Notes under the pieces: generated by a model
What the model was told of the DNA's origin: nothing
The model's input: only the letters and a program-made list of their open reading frames with translations
The model's database searches: none
Made by a program: the position numbers and the translations under genes
Assembly (NCBI GenBank): GCA_963729995.1
Contig: CAVSPF010000003.1
Location: 558,001 to 622,000, forward strand
Direction: 5' to 3'
From: VRUE01 sp963729995
Lineage (GTDB): Bacteria; Actinomycetota; Thermoleophilia; Solirubrobacterales; 70-9
Length of the DNA: 64,000 nt
In this document: positions 8,159-16,163 of the stretch, piece after piece
Position numbering within the stretch: position 1 is the stretch's first letter
Layout: each line of letters starts with the position of its first letter

Positions 8159-9033
8159 CGCCGCCCGCCCCAGCGCTGGACCAGGCTGACGACCGCGAGC
8201 AGCGCCAGCGAGACGCCGAGCAGGACGATCGAGACCGCCGCCGCGCCGGTGGTGTTGCCCGATTCGATCTGGTTGAAGATGAAGACCGAGGAGACTTCGG
8301 TCTTGAAGGGGATGTTGCCGGTGATCAGGACCAGCGAGCCGTACTCGCCGAGCGCGCGGGCGAAGGCGAGCGCGACGCCCGCCGCGATCCCGGGCAGCAG
8401 GTTGGGGAAGATGATGCGGCGGAAGATCGTCAGCCCGCCGGCGCCGAGCGAGGCCGCCGCTTCCTCCATCTCACGGTCCATCTCCAGCAGCAGTGGCTGG
8501 ACCGCGCGGACCACGAAGGGCAGCGTCACGAACAGCAGCGCGAAGGCGACCGCGGTGCGGGTGAAGGCGACGTCGAGGCCGATTGGGCTGTCCTTGCCGT
8601 AGAGAGTCAGCAGCGTCAGGCCGGCGACGATCGTGGGAAGCGCGAAGGGCAAGTCGATGAAGGCGTTGACCATCTTCTTGCCCGGGAGCTCATCGCGGAC
8701 CAGGACCCAGGCGATGATCGTGCCGAAGACGGCATTGATCGCGACGACGATCAGCGAGGCGACTACCGTCAGTCTCAGCGCCGCCACCGACTGGGCGCCG
8801 CTGACCGTGTGCCAGAAGCCCGAGAGGCCGCCGTCCAGCGACTTCGAGAGGACGGCTGCCAACGGCAGCAGGACGATGACGCTCAGGTAGAGCGTGACCA
8901 GGCCACGGCCGGCCCAGACCCCCGCCCCGCCGGGGTGCCCGGACCGCTCGGACGCAGCGACACCGCCCCCGGGCGGCAGGGGAAACCCTGGACCGGGGGC
9001 GGTGAGGGCGCCGCTGTCGAGCTCAACCGGCAG
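8155..9033 (-). CDS. cysT: Sulfate ABC transporter permease CysT, unusual start codon
   Basis: Second permease subunit of the sulfate importer. The EAA loop is at MEEAASLGAGGLTIFRRI. The first ATG/GTG/TTG codon in frame is TTG 8862, but starting there would cut off the first membrane helix, which is clearly encoded upstream (GLVTLYLSVIVLLPLAAVL). The open frame runs back without ATG, GTG or TTG. CTG 9033, just inside the end of the binding-protein gene and following GGAAGGG, is the best candidate and gives 292 residues, a normal CysT size. The start is inferred; the helix upstream of 8862 is seen directly. Confidence 0.8.
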   Translation of the reverse strand: MPVELDSGALTAPGPGFPLPPGGGVAASERSGHPGGAGVWAGRGLVTLYLSVIVLLPLAAVLSKSLDGGLSGFWHTVSGAQSVAALRLTVVASLIVVAINAVFGTIIAWVLVRDELPGKKMVNAFIDLPFALPTIVAGLTLLTLYGKDSPIGLDVAFTRTAVAFALLFVTLPFVVRAVQPLLLEMDREMEEAAASLGAGGLTIFRRIIFPNLLPGIAAGVALAFARALGEYGSLVLITGNIPFKTEVSSVFIFNQIESGNTTGAAAVSIVLLGVSLALLAVVSLVQRWGGRR

Positions 9034-10042
9034 TTGAGACCCCCAGCCCTTCCTCGATCTTGGTGATCGAGCCCGTGCCTTCTTCGAAGAACTGGTCCTT
9101 CACCTTTTCCCAGCCGCCGAACTTGGCGATCGTGAAGAGGCCCTTCGGCGTCGGGAACCGCTTCGGGTCGACGAGCCTCTTGTTGACCGGGCGGTAGCCG
9201 TTCTCGGCCCACAGCTTCTGCCCGGCGTCCGACCAGAGGTAGTCGAGGAACTTCTGCGCGGCGGGTGAGCCCCCCTTGGTCACCGCGATTGGCGTTTCGA
9301 TCAGGATCGTGTTGTCGGGGACGACGTATTCGACGTCTTCGCCCGCTTTTTCGGCGTTGATCGCCTCGTTCTCGTAGGAGAGCAGGACGTCGCCCTGTCC
9401 CTGGGTGAAGGCGGTGAGCGCGTCGCGGCCGCTGGCCGGCTGCACCTGGGTCTTGGAGAGCACGGTCTTCACCGCGTCCAGCGCCTGCACGGGCGATTTG
9501 CCCTCCTGGATCTGCGAGCCGTAGACGGCCATGATGTTCCAGCGGGCCGAGCCGGAGCTGAACGGGTTCGGGGTGACGACGCTGACGTCCCTGCTGAGCA
9601 GGTCGTCGAAGGAGTGGACGCCCTTCGGGTTGCCCTTGCGGACGACGAGCACGACCACCGACTCCTCGCCGATGCCGTGGTAGGGCTGCTTGTCCCAGCT
9701 CGCGGCGACCTGGCCTCCTTCGACCAGTCTGGTCATGTCGCTGCCGACCGAGAAGTGGACGATGTCGGCGGACTGGCCTGCCGCGACGGCGCGGCTCTGG
9801 TCACCAGAGGCGCCGAAGGAGTTGCTGAAGCTGACCCCGGAGCCGGCGGAGGTCGCCTGGAAGCCGGGCTCGAGCGCTTTTTCGTAGACCGACTGCGGGG
9901 TGGAGTAGCCGACCACGGCGATCTTTCCGCCTCCCGAAGAGCCGGAACCGGAGCTGCTGCCGCAACCGCTCGCGATCAGCCCGGCGATCAGGAGCACAGC
10001 AGCCAAGCTCACACTCTTCCTACCTTTGCCATCGTCCGTCAT
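9023..10042 (-). CDS. Sulfate-binding lipoprotein of the ABC importer
   Basis: Extracellular sulfate/thiosulfate-binding component, 339 residues. A lipobox (LIASGCGSS) shows that it is anchored in the membrane. Family landmarks follow: YSTPQSVYEKALEPGFQ, a GASGDQSRAVAAGQSADIV block that contacts the anion, and TPNPFSSGSARWNIMAVYG. It is first in the operon with cysT, cysW and cysA. A TTGACA lies about 60 bases upstream of the ATG on the minus strand and could be a -35 element. Regulation by sulfur status is expected but no operator is recognised. Confidence 0.9.
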   Translation of the reverse strand: MTDDGKGRKSVSLAAVLLIAGLIASGCGSSSGSGSSGGGKIAVVGYSTPQSVYEKALEPGFQATSAGSGVSFSNSFGASGDQSRAVAAGQSADIVHFSVGSDMTRLVEGGQVAASWDKQPYHGIGEESVVVLVVRKGNPKGVHSFDDLLSRDVSVVTPNPFSSGSARWNIMAVYGSQIQEGKSPVQALDAVKTVLSKTQVQPASGRDALTAFTQGQGDVLLSYENEAINAEKAGEDVEYVVPDNTILIETPIAVTKGGSPAAQKFLDYLWSDAGQKLWAENGYRPVNKRLVDPKRFPTPKGLFTIAKFGGWEKVKDQFFEEGTGSITKIEEGLGVSTAG

Positions 10043-10159
10043 CTAGCGCCCTTTCCCTCTTTTTTGATGAAGTAGATAGAGAATGAAGCGCGGCACCCTA
10101 GCACAATGTCAATCAGGAAAGTCAGGAACTGGGGGCGGGAGAGACAATAGACTCGACAG

Positions 10160-11035
10160 ATGCGAGTGGTGAGGACGCCGGAGGAGCGCCTTGAGGGACT
10201 GCCCGACTTCCCCTTCGAGTCGAGCTACAGCGAGATCGACGGGCTGCGGCTCGCCCACCTCGACGAGGGGGAGGGGCCGCCCGTCGTCTTCTTCCACGGC
10301 GAGCCGACCTGGTCGTTCCTGTGGCGCAAGGTGATCCCGCCGGTTCGCGATGCCGGCCATCGCTGCATCGCTCCCGACTACGCCGGCTTCGGCCGTTCCG
10401 ACAAGCCAACCGATGTCAGCTGGTACACCTACGATCGCCATGTCGAGCTGATGGCGAAGCTGTTGGAGGAGCTGGACGTGCGCGACGCCACCGCGGTGGT
10501 GCACGACTGGGGCGGGCCAATCGGGCTGCGGCTGGCGGTCGATTACCCTGAGCGGTTCTCGCGTCTTGTGATCATGGAGACCGGCCCGTTCACCGGCCAC
10601 CAGCGGATGAGCGAGGCCTGGCTCAATTTCCGCGAGTTCGTGCGCAACAACGAGGACGTTCCCATCGGGGTACTGGTGCGGGGAGGCTGCAAGAGCGACC
10701 CGGGCGACGAGGTGATCGCGGCCTACGATGCGCCCTATCCCAACCCGGAGTCGAAGGCCGGTGCCCGAGCTTTTCCGCTGATCCTGCCGACCGAGCCGGA
10801 TGCCCCGGGGGCGGCGGAGGGCAAACGGGTCGCCGAGGCGCTGCGCGCCGACAGCCGGCCGGCGCTCGTGCTCTGGGCCGACTCCGACCCCGTGCTTCCC
10901 TTCTCCCTTGGCGAGCGGGTCTCCGAGCAGCTCAACTTCCCGCCGCCGCAGCCGATCGAGAACGCCTCCCACTTCCTCCAGGAGGACGCCGGGGAGAGGA
11001 TCGGGCGGTTGATCGCCGCGTGGCTAGCCGACTGA
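10160..11035 (+). CDS. Haloalkane dehalogenase-like alpha/beta hydrolase
   Basis: A 291-residue alpha/beta hydrolase whose motifs match haloalkane dehalogenases, which replace a halogen with hydroxyl. The nucleophile is D116 in VVHDWGGP (Asp, not Ser), with W117 as one halide-binding residue. HGEPTWSFLW supplies the oxyanion and second halide-binding region, and the base is His 271 in NASHFLQED. The GRSDKP element is also typical. TAGACT ends six bases before ATG 10160, so the mRNA is probably leaderless. The native substrate is unknown. The 3' end overlaps the convergent phosphoesterase gene by 12 bases. Confidence 0.85.
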   Translation: MRVVRTPEERLEGLPDFPFESSYSEIDGLRLAHLDEGEGPPVVFFHGEPTWSFLWRKVIPPVRDAGHRCIAPDYAGFGRSDKPTDVSWYTYDRHVELMAKLLEELDVRDATAVVHDWGGPIGLRLAVDYPERFSRLVIMETGPFTGHQRMSEAWLNFREFVRNNEDVPIGVLVRGGCKSDPGDEVIAAYDAPYPNPESKAGARAFPLILPTEPDAPGAAEGKRVAEALRADSRPALVLWADSDPVLPFSLGERVSEQLNFPPPQPIENASHFLQEDAGERIGRLIAAWLAD

Positions 11036-12130
11036 GCGGCTGACCGTCGCCTTCAACTCATCGCGCGCGTGCTCGTGCAGCAGTCGCACGCGGCGCGGCG
11101 GCCCGTCGTCTCCGACCCAGGTGACGGTGCCGGGCCAGTAGGGGCCGGGGGGCCTCCCCGGATGATGGAAGGCCGATGCGAAGACCCAGCTGCCGGTGTT
11201 GTGAAGGCGGCCGCCACCCGACAGCCTCCACTCAGCTTCGTCTGCGTTGGGCCCAGCGCGGTGCGTGTGGCCCATGACCACGTGGGCGTTGTCGACCCGC
11301 AACCGCTGCGCCAGCTCGGTCGCGGCGGCGACGCCGCTCTGCGTGATCGCGGCTGGCGAGAGGTCGGCTTCGAAGCCGGCGCGGAGCAGCCGGTTCAAGC
11401 CCCAGACGCCGGCGGGAATGCCGGCGCCGACGGCGGCTCGAAGCGCCGTGCGCCGAGCACGGCCACGGACCCGATCCCTGGCTGAGATCGCGCGCCAGGC
11501 GCGCTCCGAAGGTCGGGTTGCCCGTTGCGCGAGGCTGGACTGGGCAAGGGCGAAGGCGAGATCGTAGACGGGGCGCAGGACCCGCTCGTAGTCGCCGGGC
11601 TCGGTGGGGTTGGGCAGCGGTCCGAAGGCGCGCATCACCACCGCTGCCGCAACACACTCCAGCCTGGGCAGCCTCATATGGCAGTCCATGTAATGGCCGT
11701 GGGTGGCATAGACGTCGTCTCGGAGCCAGGCCCCCGGATAGGTGATCTCCAGCTCTGCCCGGTTCAGCCAGCCGGCGATCCTTGTCGCCGCCTCGCCGGC
11801 CGCGGGGGCGCGTTGCTCGAGTCCCAGCCGCTGCCCTGCGAGGGCGGTCCGTTCCAGCAATGGCTCGGCGAGCCGGTGGTCATGGTTTCCGGGGACGAGA
11901 ACCACCTGGCGGCCGGCAACGGCATCGCCGAGCTCCTCGAAGAAAGGCCTGGCGACCTCCAGCACGGTCGCAAGCGGCAGTTCGCGCAGCTCGAGGACGT
12001 CGCCGAGCAGGACGAGGCGGTCGGCCGTCGCGATCTCCGTCAACAGCAGCCGCCTAATCTCCGTGTCGCGCAGCAGGTCCTCACCGAAGGCGTTACCCAG
12101 GTGGAGGTCCGACACGATCACCGTGCGCAT
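11024..12130 (-). CDS. Calcineurin-like metallophosphoesterase
   Basis: A 368-residue phosphoesterase. The five metal-binding blocks are present in order: SDLHLG (residues 7-12), LLGDVLEL, PGNHDHRL, ATHGHYMD and VMGHTHRAG. This arrangement resembles the UDP-2,3-diacylglucosamine hydrolase/YfcE-like branch. An insert of about 100 residues between the fourth and fifth blocks, with an Arg-rich stretch (RDRVRGRARRT), probably forms a lid or membrane contact. The substrate is unknown. It is divergent from the hydrolase gene at 12191 across a short region built of two 25-bp repeats. Confidence 0.8.
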   Translation of the reverse strand: MRTVIVSDLHLGNAFGEDLLRDTEIRRLLLTEIATADRLVLLGDVLELRELPLATVLEVARPFFEELGDAVAGRQVVLVPGNHDHRLAEPLLERTALAGQRLGLEQRAPAAGEAATRIAGWLNRAELEITYPGAWLRDDVYATHGHYMDCHMRLPRLECVAAAVVMRAFGPLPNPTEPGDYERVLRPVYDLAFALAQSSLAQRATRPSERAWRAISARDRVRGRARRTALRAAVGAGIPAGVWGLNRLLRAGFEADLSPAAITQSGVAAATELAQRLRVDNAHVVMGHTHRAGPNADEAEWRLSGGGRLHNTGSWVFASAFHHPGRPPGPYWPGTVTWVGDDGPPRRVRLLHEHARDELKATVSRSVG

Positions 12131-12138
12131 CCGGCCAA

Positions 12139-12188
12139 CTTATACGTCGGGGCTAAGATCGCCCTTATCTGTCGGGACTAAGATCGCC
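12139..12188. repeat. Two tandem 25-bp units between divergent genes
   Basis: The units at 12139-12163 and 12164-12188 share 22 of 25 bases. Each contains CTAAGATCGCC. In the second copy TAAGAT lies six bases before ATG 12191 and can serve as a -10 element of a leaderless transcript. The array fills the gap between the phosphoesterase and hydrolase starts, so it may be a duplicated promoter or an operator. Confidence 0.7.
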
Positions 12189-12190
12189 CG

Positions 12191-13108
12191 ATGAGCGGTC
12201 TCAGCGAAGAGCGCCTGGCACCTGCCAACGGGATCGAGATCGCCTACCAGGAGATCGGCGACCCGGGGGGCGAACCGCTGCTGCTGATCATGGGGCTGGC
12301 GGTCCAGATGCTCGGCTGGGACGAGGCCTTCTGCGCGATGCTGGCGGAGCGTGGCTTTCGCGTCGTCCGCTTCGACAACCGCGACGTCGGCCACTCGACC
12401 GAGCTCGCCGCCGCGGGACTGCCGAAGCGGACCGACATGCTGCTGGGTCGCCGCCGCACGGCGCCCTACCTGCTGCGCGACATGGCCGACGACACAACCG
12501 GCTTGATGGACCACCTGGGAATCGAGGCGGCGCACCTGGTCGGCGCCTCGATGGGAGGGATGGTCGCCCAGACCGTTGCGATCCGCCGGCCGGAGCGAGT
12601 GCGGTCACTGGTCTCGATCATGTCGACGACCGGCAACCGCTGGCTCGGAACGCCGACCTGGAAGGCCTTCGGGACGTTGTTCGCCCAGCCTGGCGCTGGG
12701 CGCGAGGCTGCGATCGAGCACGCGGTGAAGATCTTCCGCATCATTGGCTCACCCGGGTACCCGATGGACGAGACGCGTATCCGCGAGGTTGCGGGGGCCT
12801 CCTACGACCGCTCGCACAATCGCGCCGGCATCGCGCGCCAGCTCCACGCGATCACCGCCTCTGGGGACCGCACGCGTGCCCTGCGCACTGTCCACGTCCC
12901 GACCACCGTCATCCACGGTGCCAGCGACCCTCTCGTCCGCCCGGTCGCCGCCCGGGCCATGGCTCGGGCGATCCCCCGTGCCCGCCTGCGGACGATCGAG
13001 GGCATGGGACACGACCTTCCTCGCGAGCTGTGGCCGACCTTAGTCGAGGAGATCGCCGCCACCGCCGCCCGTGCCGGCGTGGGCGGGAGGGCGGAGCAGC
13101 CGGCCTGA
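12191..13108 (+). CDS. Alpha/beta hydrolase (esterase-like)
   Basis: A 305-residue serine hydrolase. The nucleophile elbow is GASMGGMVA, the acid is the Asp of GASDPLV and the base is the His of GMGHDLP. FDNRDVGHS follows the oxyanion strand, a pattern common in uncharacterised carboxylesterase-like members near 3-oxoadipate enol-lactonase. The substrate cannot be told. The leader is short or absent, with TAAGAT six bases upstream of the ATG inside a duplicated 25-bp element. Confidence 0.8.
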   Translation: MSGLSEERLAPANGIEIAYQEIGDPGGEPLLLIMGLAVQMLGWDEAFCAMLAERGFRVVRFDNRDVGHSTELAAAGLPKRTDMLLGRRRTAPYLLRDMADDTTGLMDHLGIEAAHLVGASMGGMVAQTVAIRRPERVRSLVSIMSTTGNRWLGTPTWKAFGTLFAQPGAGREAAIEHAVKIFRIIGSPGYPMDETRIREVAGASYDRSHNRAGIARQLHAITASGDRTRALRTVHVPTTVIHGASDPLVRPVAARAMARAIPRARLRTIEGMGHDLPRELWPTLVEEIAATAARAGVGGRAEQPA

Positions 13109-13131
13109 CCCGAATCCGGCCAGCGTATCGA

Positions 13132-13215
13132 TGCGGCTGAGAGGAGTCGAACCTCCACGGAGTTTCCTCCACACGGACCTGAACCGTGCGCGTCTACCAG
13201 TTCCGCCACAGCCGC
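13132..13215 (-). tRNA. tRNA-Leu (anticodon CAG)
   Basis: An 84-nt minus-strand tRNA with acceptor stem GCGGCTG pairing with CAGCCGC. Anticodon stem CACGG/CCGTG encloses TTCAGGT (anticodon CAG), and the long variable arm is typical of leucine tRNA. CCA is not encoded. Confidence 0.95.
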
Positions 13216-13307
13216 GGGAAGCAGGCAATCTACCGGTTGGCGGCCCTCGTCCGAGCCGACAACGGTGACGCGGGCCACCTCCGGCGGCCGCTAGAATCGC
13301 GCTCCAC

Positions 13308-13380
13308 GCCGCTATCGTCTAGGGGACTAGGACGCCGGATTCTCAGTCCGGAAACCGGGGTTCGAATCCCCGTAGCGGTA
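13308..13380 (+). tRNA. tRNA-Glu (anticodon CTC)
   Basis: A 73-nt tRNA with acceptor GCCGCTA opposite TAGCGGT and a G-T first pair. The anticodon arm CCGGA-TTCTCAG-TCCGG gives anticodon CTC, and the T-arm is GGTTCGAATCC. Its last 13 bases recur at 17531, and its last nine bases plus the downstream terminator region recur in diverged form at 37422, so it may have served as an integration site. Confidence 0.95.
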
Positions 13381-13402
13381 CTCCAGATATAGAGCCAAAT
13401 GT

Positions 13403-13425
13403 GCCGCCAAACGAGCGGCGCTTTT
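13403..13425 (+). terminator. Terminator after tRNA-Glu
   Basis: GCCGC and GCGGC pair across CAAACGA and are followed by GCTTTTGCTT. It sits about 23 bases after the tRNA end. A related element occurs at 37450-37477. Confidence 0.75.
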
Positions 13426-13546
13426 GCTTCCGGGTCAAGGCCTGGGTCAAGGTGTTGCAGGCGTGATGCACACCCAAGGGTTTCGGTCGGGGCCTTTCAA
13501 GGTGGCGGAACCAGTTCAGTCGGCCGGGGCGGTTATCCTCGTAGGG

Positions 13547-13786
13547 ATGCCTCTCCTTCCAAGGATGAAGTCGGGTCGGGTCCAAGACAAGCTGCGTCGG
13601 CTCGAAGAGCAGATGCAGAAGATGAACTCGAAGATCGACTCGATGGCCGAAGCGTTCGAGGCTCGCCGCGCCGACGACGAAGCCGCCGCCATCGCCGCCG
13701 AGCGCATCCGCAGCGGCGCCGCTGATCACAAGGAAGACGGCGCCGAGGCGCTGGCGAAACTCGGCATTAAGCTCCCCGAGGGATGA
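13547..13786 (+). CDS. Small coiled-coil protein, possible antitoxin
   Basis: A 79-residue product that is mostly helical. Residues 10-55 (VQDKLRRLEEQMQKMNSKID and following) have heptad spacing that suggests a coiled coil, followed by a short tail ending KLGIKLPEG. The frame is open further upstream, but ATG 13547 is favoured because TATCCT lies seven bases before it, the leaderless pattern seen elsewhere here. Its stop overlaps the start of the next gene (ATGA), so the two are translationally coupled. The pairing with a RelE/ParE-like ORF suggests an antitoxin; no DNA-binding motif is visible. Function is inferred from context only. Confidence 0.5.
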   Translation: MPLLPRMKSGRVQDKLRRLEEQMQKMNSKIDSMAEAFEARRADDEAAAIAAERIRSGAADHKEDGAEALAKLGIKLPEG

Positions 13787-14175
13787 CCGACAACGCGCCG
13801 GGGAAGGTGCCCGTCACCTTCGCCAAGGGCGTCTTCGATGACGTTGCCGAGTTAACGGCAACCGCCACCGATGACGACCAGGCCCGCAAGGACGAGGCCG
13901 AGGCCCTGAAACGCCGCATCGCCGAGCTGCTGGTCGAATGCAAGGGCAACCCCTTCATCGGGGAGCTGATGGGACGCGGCCTCCATCCCGAGCTTGCCAA
14001 CTGCCGCAGGGTCCGGTTCGACATCCCCACCCAGAAAGGGAAGCCCCGGTTTCGCCTGATTTACCGCAACGAGCCCGCCGATGGCGCTCCAGCTGAGTGC
14101 CACTGGCTGACCGTCGCGCCCCGGGCTGGCCTGCGGGCGCACCGCAAGGCGCAACAGCGCCTTCGGTTGGACTGA
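13783..14175 (+). CDS. Possible RelE/ParE-like toxin
   Basis: A 130-residue protein that I do not firmly recognise. After a charged helical N-terminus, residues 55-125 read like a small alpha/beta mRNA-interferase fold: GNPFIGELMGRGL, then strands VRFDIPTQKG and RFRLIYRNE, then CHWLTVAPRAGLRAHRKAQQ. The RFRLIYRNE strand followed by a basic C-terminal helix is the pattern of RelE/ParE toxins. It overlaps the preceding coiled-coil gene by four bases. Position right after tRNA-Glu fits mobile DNA. An alternative is a conserved plasmid or phage protein with no toxin activity. Confidence 0.45.
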   Translation: MTDNAPGKVPVTFAKGVFDDVAELTATATDDDQARKDEAEALKRRIAELLVECKGNPFIGELMGRGLHPELANCRRVRFDIPTQKGKPRFRLIYRNEPADGAPAECHWLTVAPRAGLRAHRKAQQRLRLD

Positions 14176-14418
14176 CCCCGTGGTGGACGCTCACCCACCC
14201 GCCACGAGCTACCCACGGCAGCCAGCTTCGATCCGCACCGCGAAGGTGCTCTGCTACCCGCGCAGCAGCGGAATGTCGGGTGCCAGCGACTTGCGCAGCT
14301 GGCAGGCTCATCGAAGAGACCTGGGTCGTCGGTGATACGCAAGAGCTGTGGCGGGGGCTGGGATTGCTCGACTTCCCAGGAGCCATTGCGATGCGCAACG
14401 CTCCGTAGGATCACTACG

Positions 14419-14814
14419 GTGCGGCTCAATCACGTCACCATCCCAGCGAGCGACGTCGAGTTGTCGGCGGGCTTCTACGTGCGGCTGGGGCTGATCCAGG
14501 TCGTCGCCAACTATCCTGACTACGCGCGCTTCGTCTCTCCGGAGGGAGATACGACGCTCTCGCTTCATCGCGCCAAGCCGGTGCCGGTGCCGGTGCGGGC
14601 GAGCATTCACTTCGAGGTGGAGGATGTCGACCAGATCGTCGCCGGCCTTAAGAAGGCGGGCTTTGAGTTCGAGTGCGAGCCCGTCGATCAGTCCTATCTC
14701 TGGCGCGAGGCAACCCTGCTCGATCCCGGCGGGAACCGGATCTTCATCTACCACGCCGGAGAGATGCGGCTGAATCCTCCTTGGCGCCTGGGGAGGGGCT
14801 CGGAGGAGTCATGA
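14419..14814 (+). CDS. VOC/glyoxalase-fold protein
   Basis: A 131-residue single-domain vicinal-oxygen-chelate protein of the glyoxalase/bleomycin-resistance type. Two beta-alpha-beta-beta-beta modules are visible, starting at LNHVTIPASDVELSAGFYV and ASIHFEVEDVDQIVAGLKKA. Likely metal ligands are the His of LNHV, the His of IHFEVED and the Glu of WREATLLDPGGN. The reaction is unknown. GTG 14419 is preferred to the upstream in-frame codon because the domain starts there and TAGGAT lies seven bases upstream. Confidence 0.8.
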   Translation: MRLNHVTIPASDVELSAGFYVRLGLIQVVANYPDYARFVSPEGDTTLSLHRAKPVPVPVRASIHFEVEDVDQIVAGLKKAGFEFECEPVDQSYLWREATLLDPGGNRIFIYHAGEMRLNPPWRLGRGSEES

Positions 14815-14819
14815 ACTAC

Positions 14820-15680
14820 TTACCGTAAGAGCGAAGAGCGCTCCGCCTCCCACACGATCACGGCCGGAATGCCAGCAAGCGCATCCTCGAAGGCCTTGAG
14901 CCGGTGCTTCTTGGCTCGCTCCCTCGCCTGCTCGCCGCTCAGGGTTGGCTCGATGCACTGACGGACGACGAGACCGGCGTCGTTGAACGCGGCGATGTAA
15001 TCGCCGTGCAGGTGCGGGTACTCGGGGATCATCGAGCGCCGCCCCGCGAGATCGACGAACACCGCGCGCCAACCGAGGATCGCTGTGGCGAAGGGGTGCG
15101 GGTTCGAGACGACCAGCCGGCCGCCGGGCCGAAGCACGCGGGCGAGCTCCGTGATCGCGGGTCCGAGTTCGGGCAGGTGGCTGAGCGCGAGCGCGCAGAT
15201 AACCGCCGCCACCTCGCGGTCGGCCAGCGGTAGCTCGGTGAGATCGCCGCTACGGAAGTCAGCGGCGGGGAGCTTGGCCCTCGCGCGTGCGAGCATCGCC
15301 TCGTTCGCGTCGACGCCGATTACGTCGCGGCCGAGTTGAGCCAGGTAGGCGGCGTGGCGCCCGGTGCCGCAGGCGGCGTCGAGAACAGGTCCCGCTGGCA
15401 GCTGGTCGAGCAGGCGATGCACCACCGGCTCCTCGAGGGCGATGGTGTCGTTGCCGGGGTCGTCGTAGTCCTCTGCCCACTGGGCATAGCCTGCGGCGGC
15501 CTCGACCTCGGGCAGATCGCGCCGCTCGGCATACGGCGGCTCGCCGAACCGGGAGAGGATCTCGCGGACCTCGTTGACGCGCGCGTCGACATCGTCGAAG
15601 GACCGCCGTGCTCCGGCCCGCAACAGCGCCAGACCCTCGATCCCAAGGATGTAGTGCCCTTGTCGGAACCCATTTCCCAT
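14820..15680 (-). CDS. Class I SAM-dependent methyltransferase
   Basis: A 286-residue methyltransferase. The SAM-binding motif I is VLDAACGTGRHAAYL (near residue 100), followed by GVDANEAMLARARA and the post-motif LRPGGRLVVSNPHP. A helical N-terminal extension of about 60 residues precedes the core. The acceptor molecule is not deducible. It is convergent with the VOC gene, with only five bases between their ends, and has its own start 33 bases from the GNAT gene stop. Confidence 0.8.
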   Translation of the reverse strand: MGNGFRQGHYILGIEGLALLRAGARRSFDDVDARVNEVREILSRFGEPPYAERRDLPEVEAAAGYAQWAEDYDDPGNDTIALEEPVVHRLLDQLPAGPVLDAACGTGRHAAYLAQLGRDVIGVDANEAMLARARAKLPAADFRSGDLTELPLADREVAAVICALALSHLPELGPAITELARVLRPGGRLVVSNPHPFATAILGWRAVFVDLAGRRSMIPEYPHLHGDYIAAFNDAGLVVRQCIEPTLSGEQARERAKKHRLKAFEDALAGIPAVIVWEAERSSLLR

Positions 15681-15713
15681 GGCGGAGCACGGTACCGGGT
15701 CCCGGCGTGCCGC

Positions 15714-16163
15714 TCAGCGGGCCAGCATCCGTACGAAGCGGCTCTGCTCCGCCTGGTACTGATAGCCGACCGCTTCCCAGAGCGCCGTGGCGATGCGCTC
15801 ATTCCGATCGACGATCGCGGTCAGCCTCACGGCGCCCAAACTCCGCAGTTGCTCCTCGCCGGCGCGAACGAGCGCTGTGGCGATGCCCTGGCGGCGCCAT
15901 GCGGGATGAACCGCTAGCCGGTAGAAGCTGCCGCGCCATCCATCCCAGGCAACGATCAGCGTGCCGATGACCGTCTCGCCGGCAAGTGCCAGGAGCAATG
16001 CCTCCGGGTCCCGTTTGAGCAGCTGCCCGAGGGCCTGCTCTGAATCCGTCGCAGAGGGGAGAGTCTCGGCCACGTTCCACAGCGTGAGCGTCGCCGCGAT
16101 GTCGGCGGCGGTGGCGCTGCGAATCGCCCAGCGGCTCGGACCATGAGCTTCTACGTTGCTCAT
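15714..16163 (-). CDS. GNAT-family N-acetyltransferase
   Basis: A 149-residue acetyl-CoA-dependent acetyltransferase. The acetyl-CoA loop is WRRQGIATALVRAGEEQL, preceded by the strand FYRLAVHPA and followed by LTAIVDRNERIA. The substrate is unknown. It is the last of three overlapping genes (reductase, methyltransferase, acetyltransferase) with four-base overlaps at each joint, so the three probably act in one detoxification or modification route. That shared role is inference. Confidence 0.82.
   Translation of the reverse strand: MSNVEAHGPSRWAIRSATAADIAATLTLWNVAETLPSATDSEQALGQLLKRDPEALLLALAGETVIGTLIVAWDGWRGSFYRLAVHPAWRRQGIATALVRAGEEQLRSLGAVRLTAIVDRNERIATALWEAVGYQYQAEQSRFVRMLAR

Noticed and set aside
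13343..13729. Minus-strand ORF read through tRNA-Glu as an integrase remnant
   Set aside because: Its C-terminal residues are the reverse translation of the tRNA itself, and the rest has no integrase motifs.
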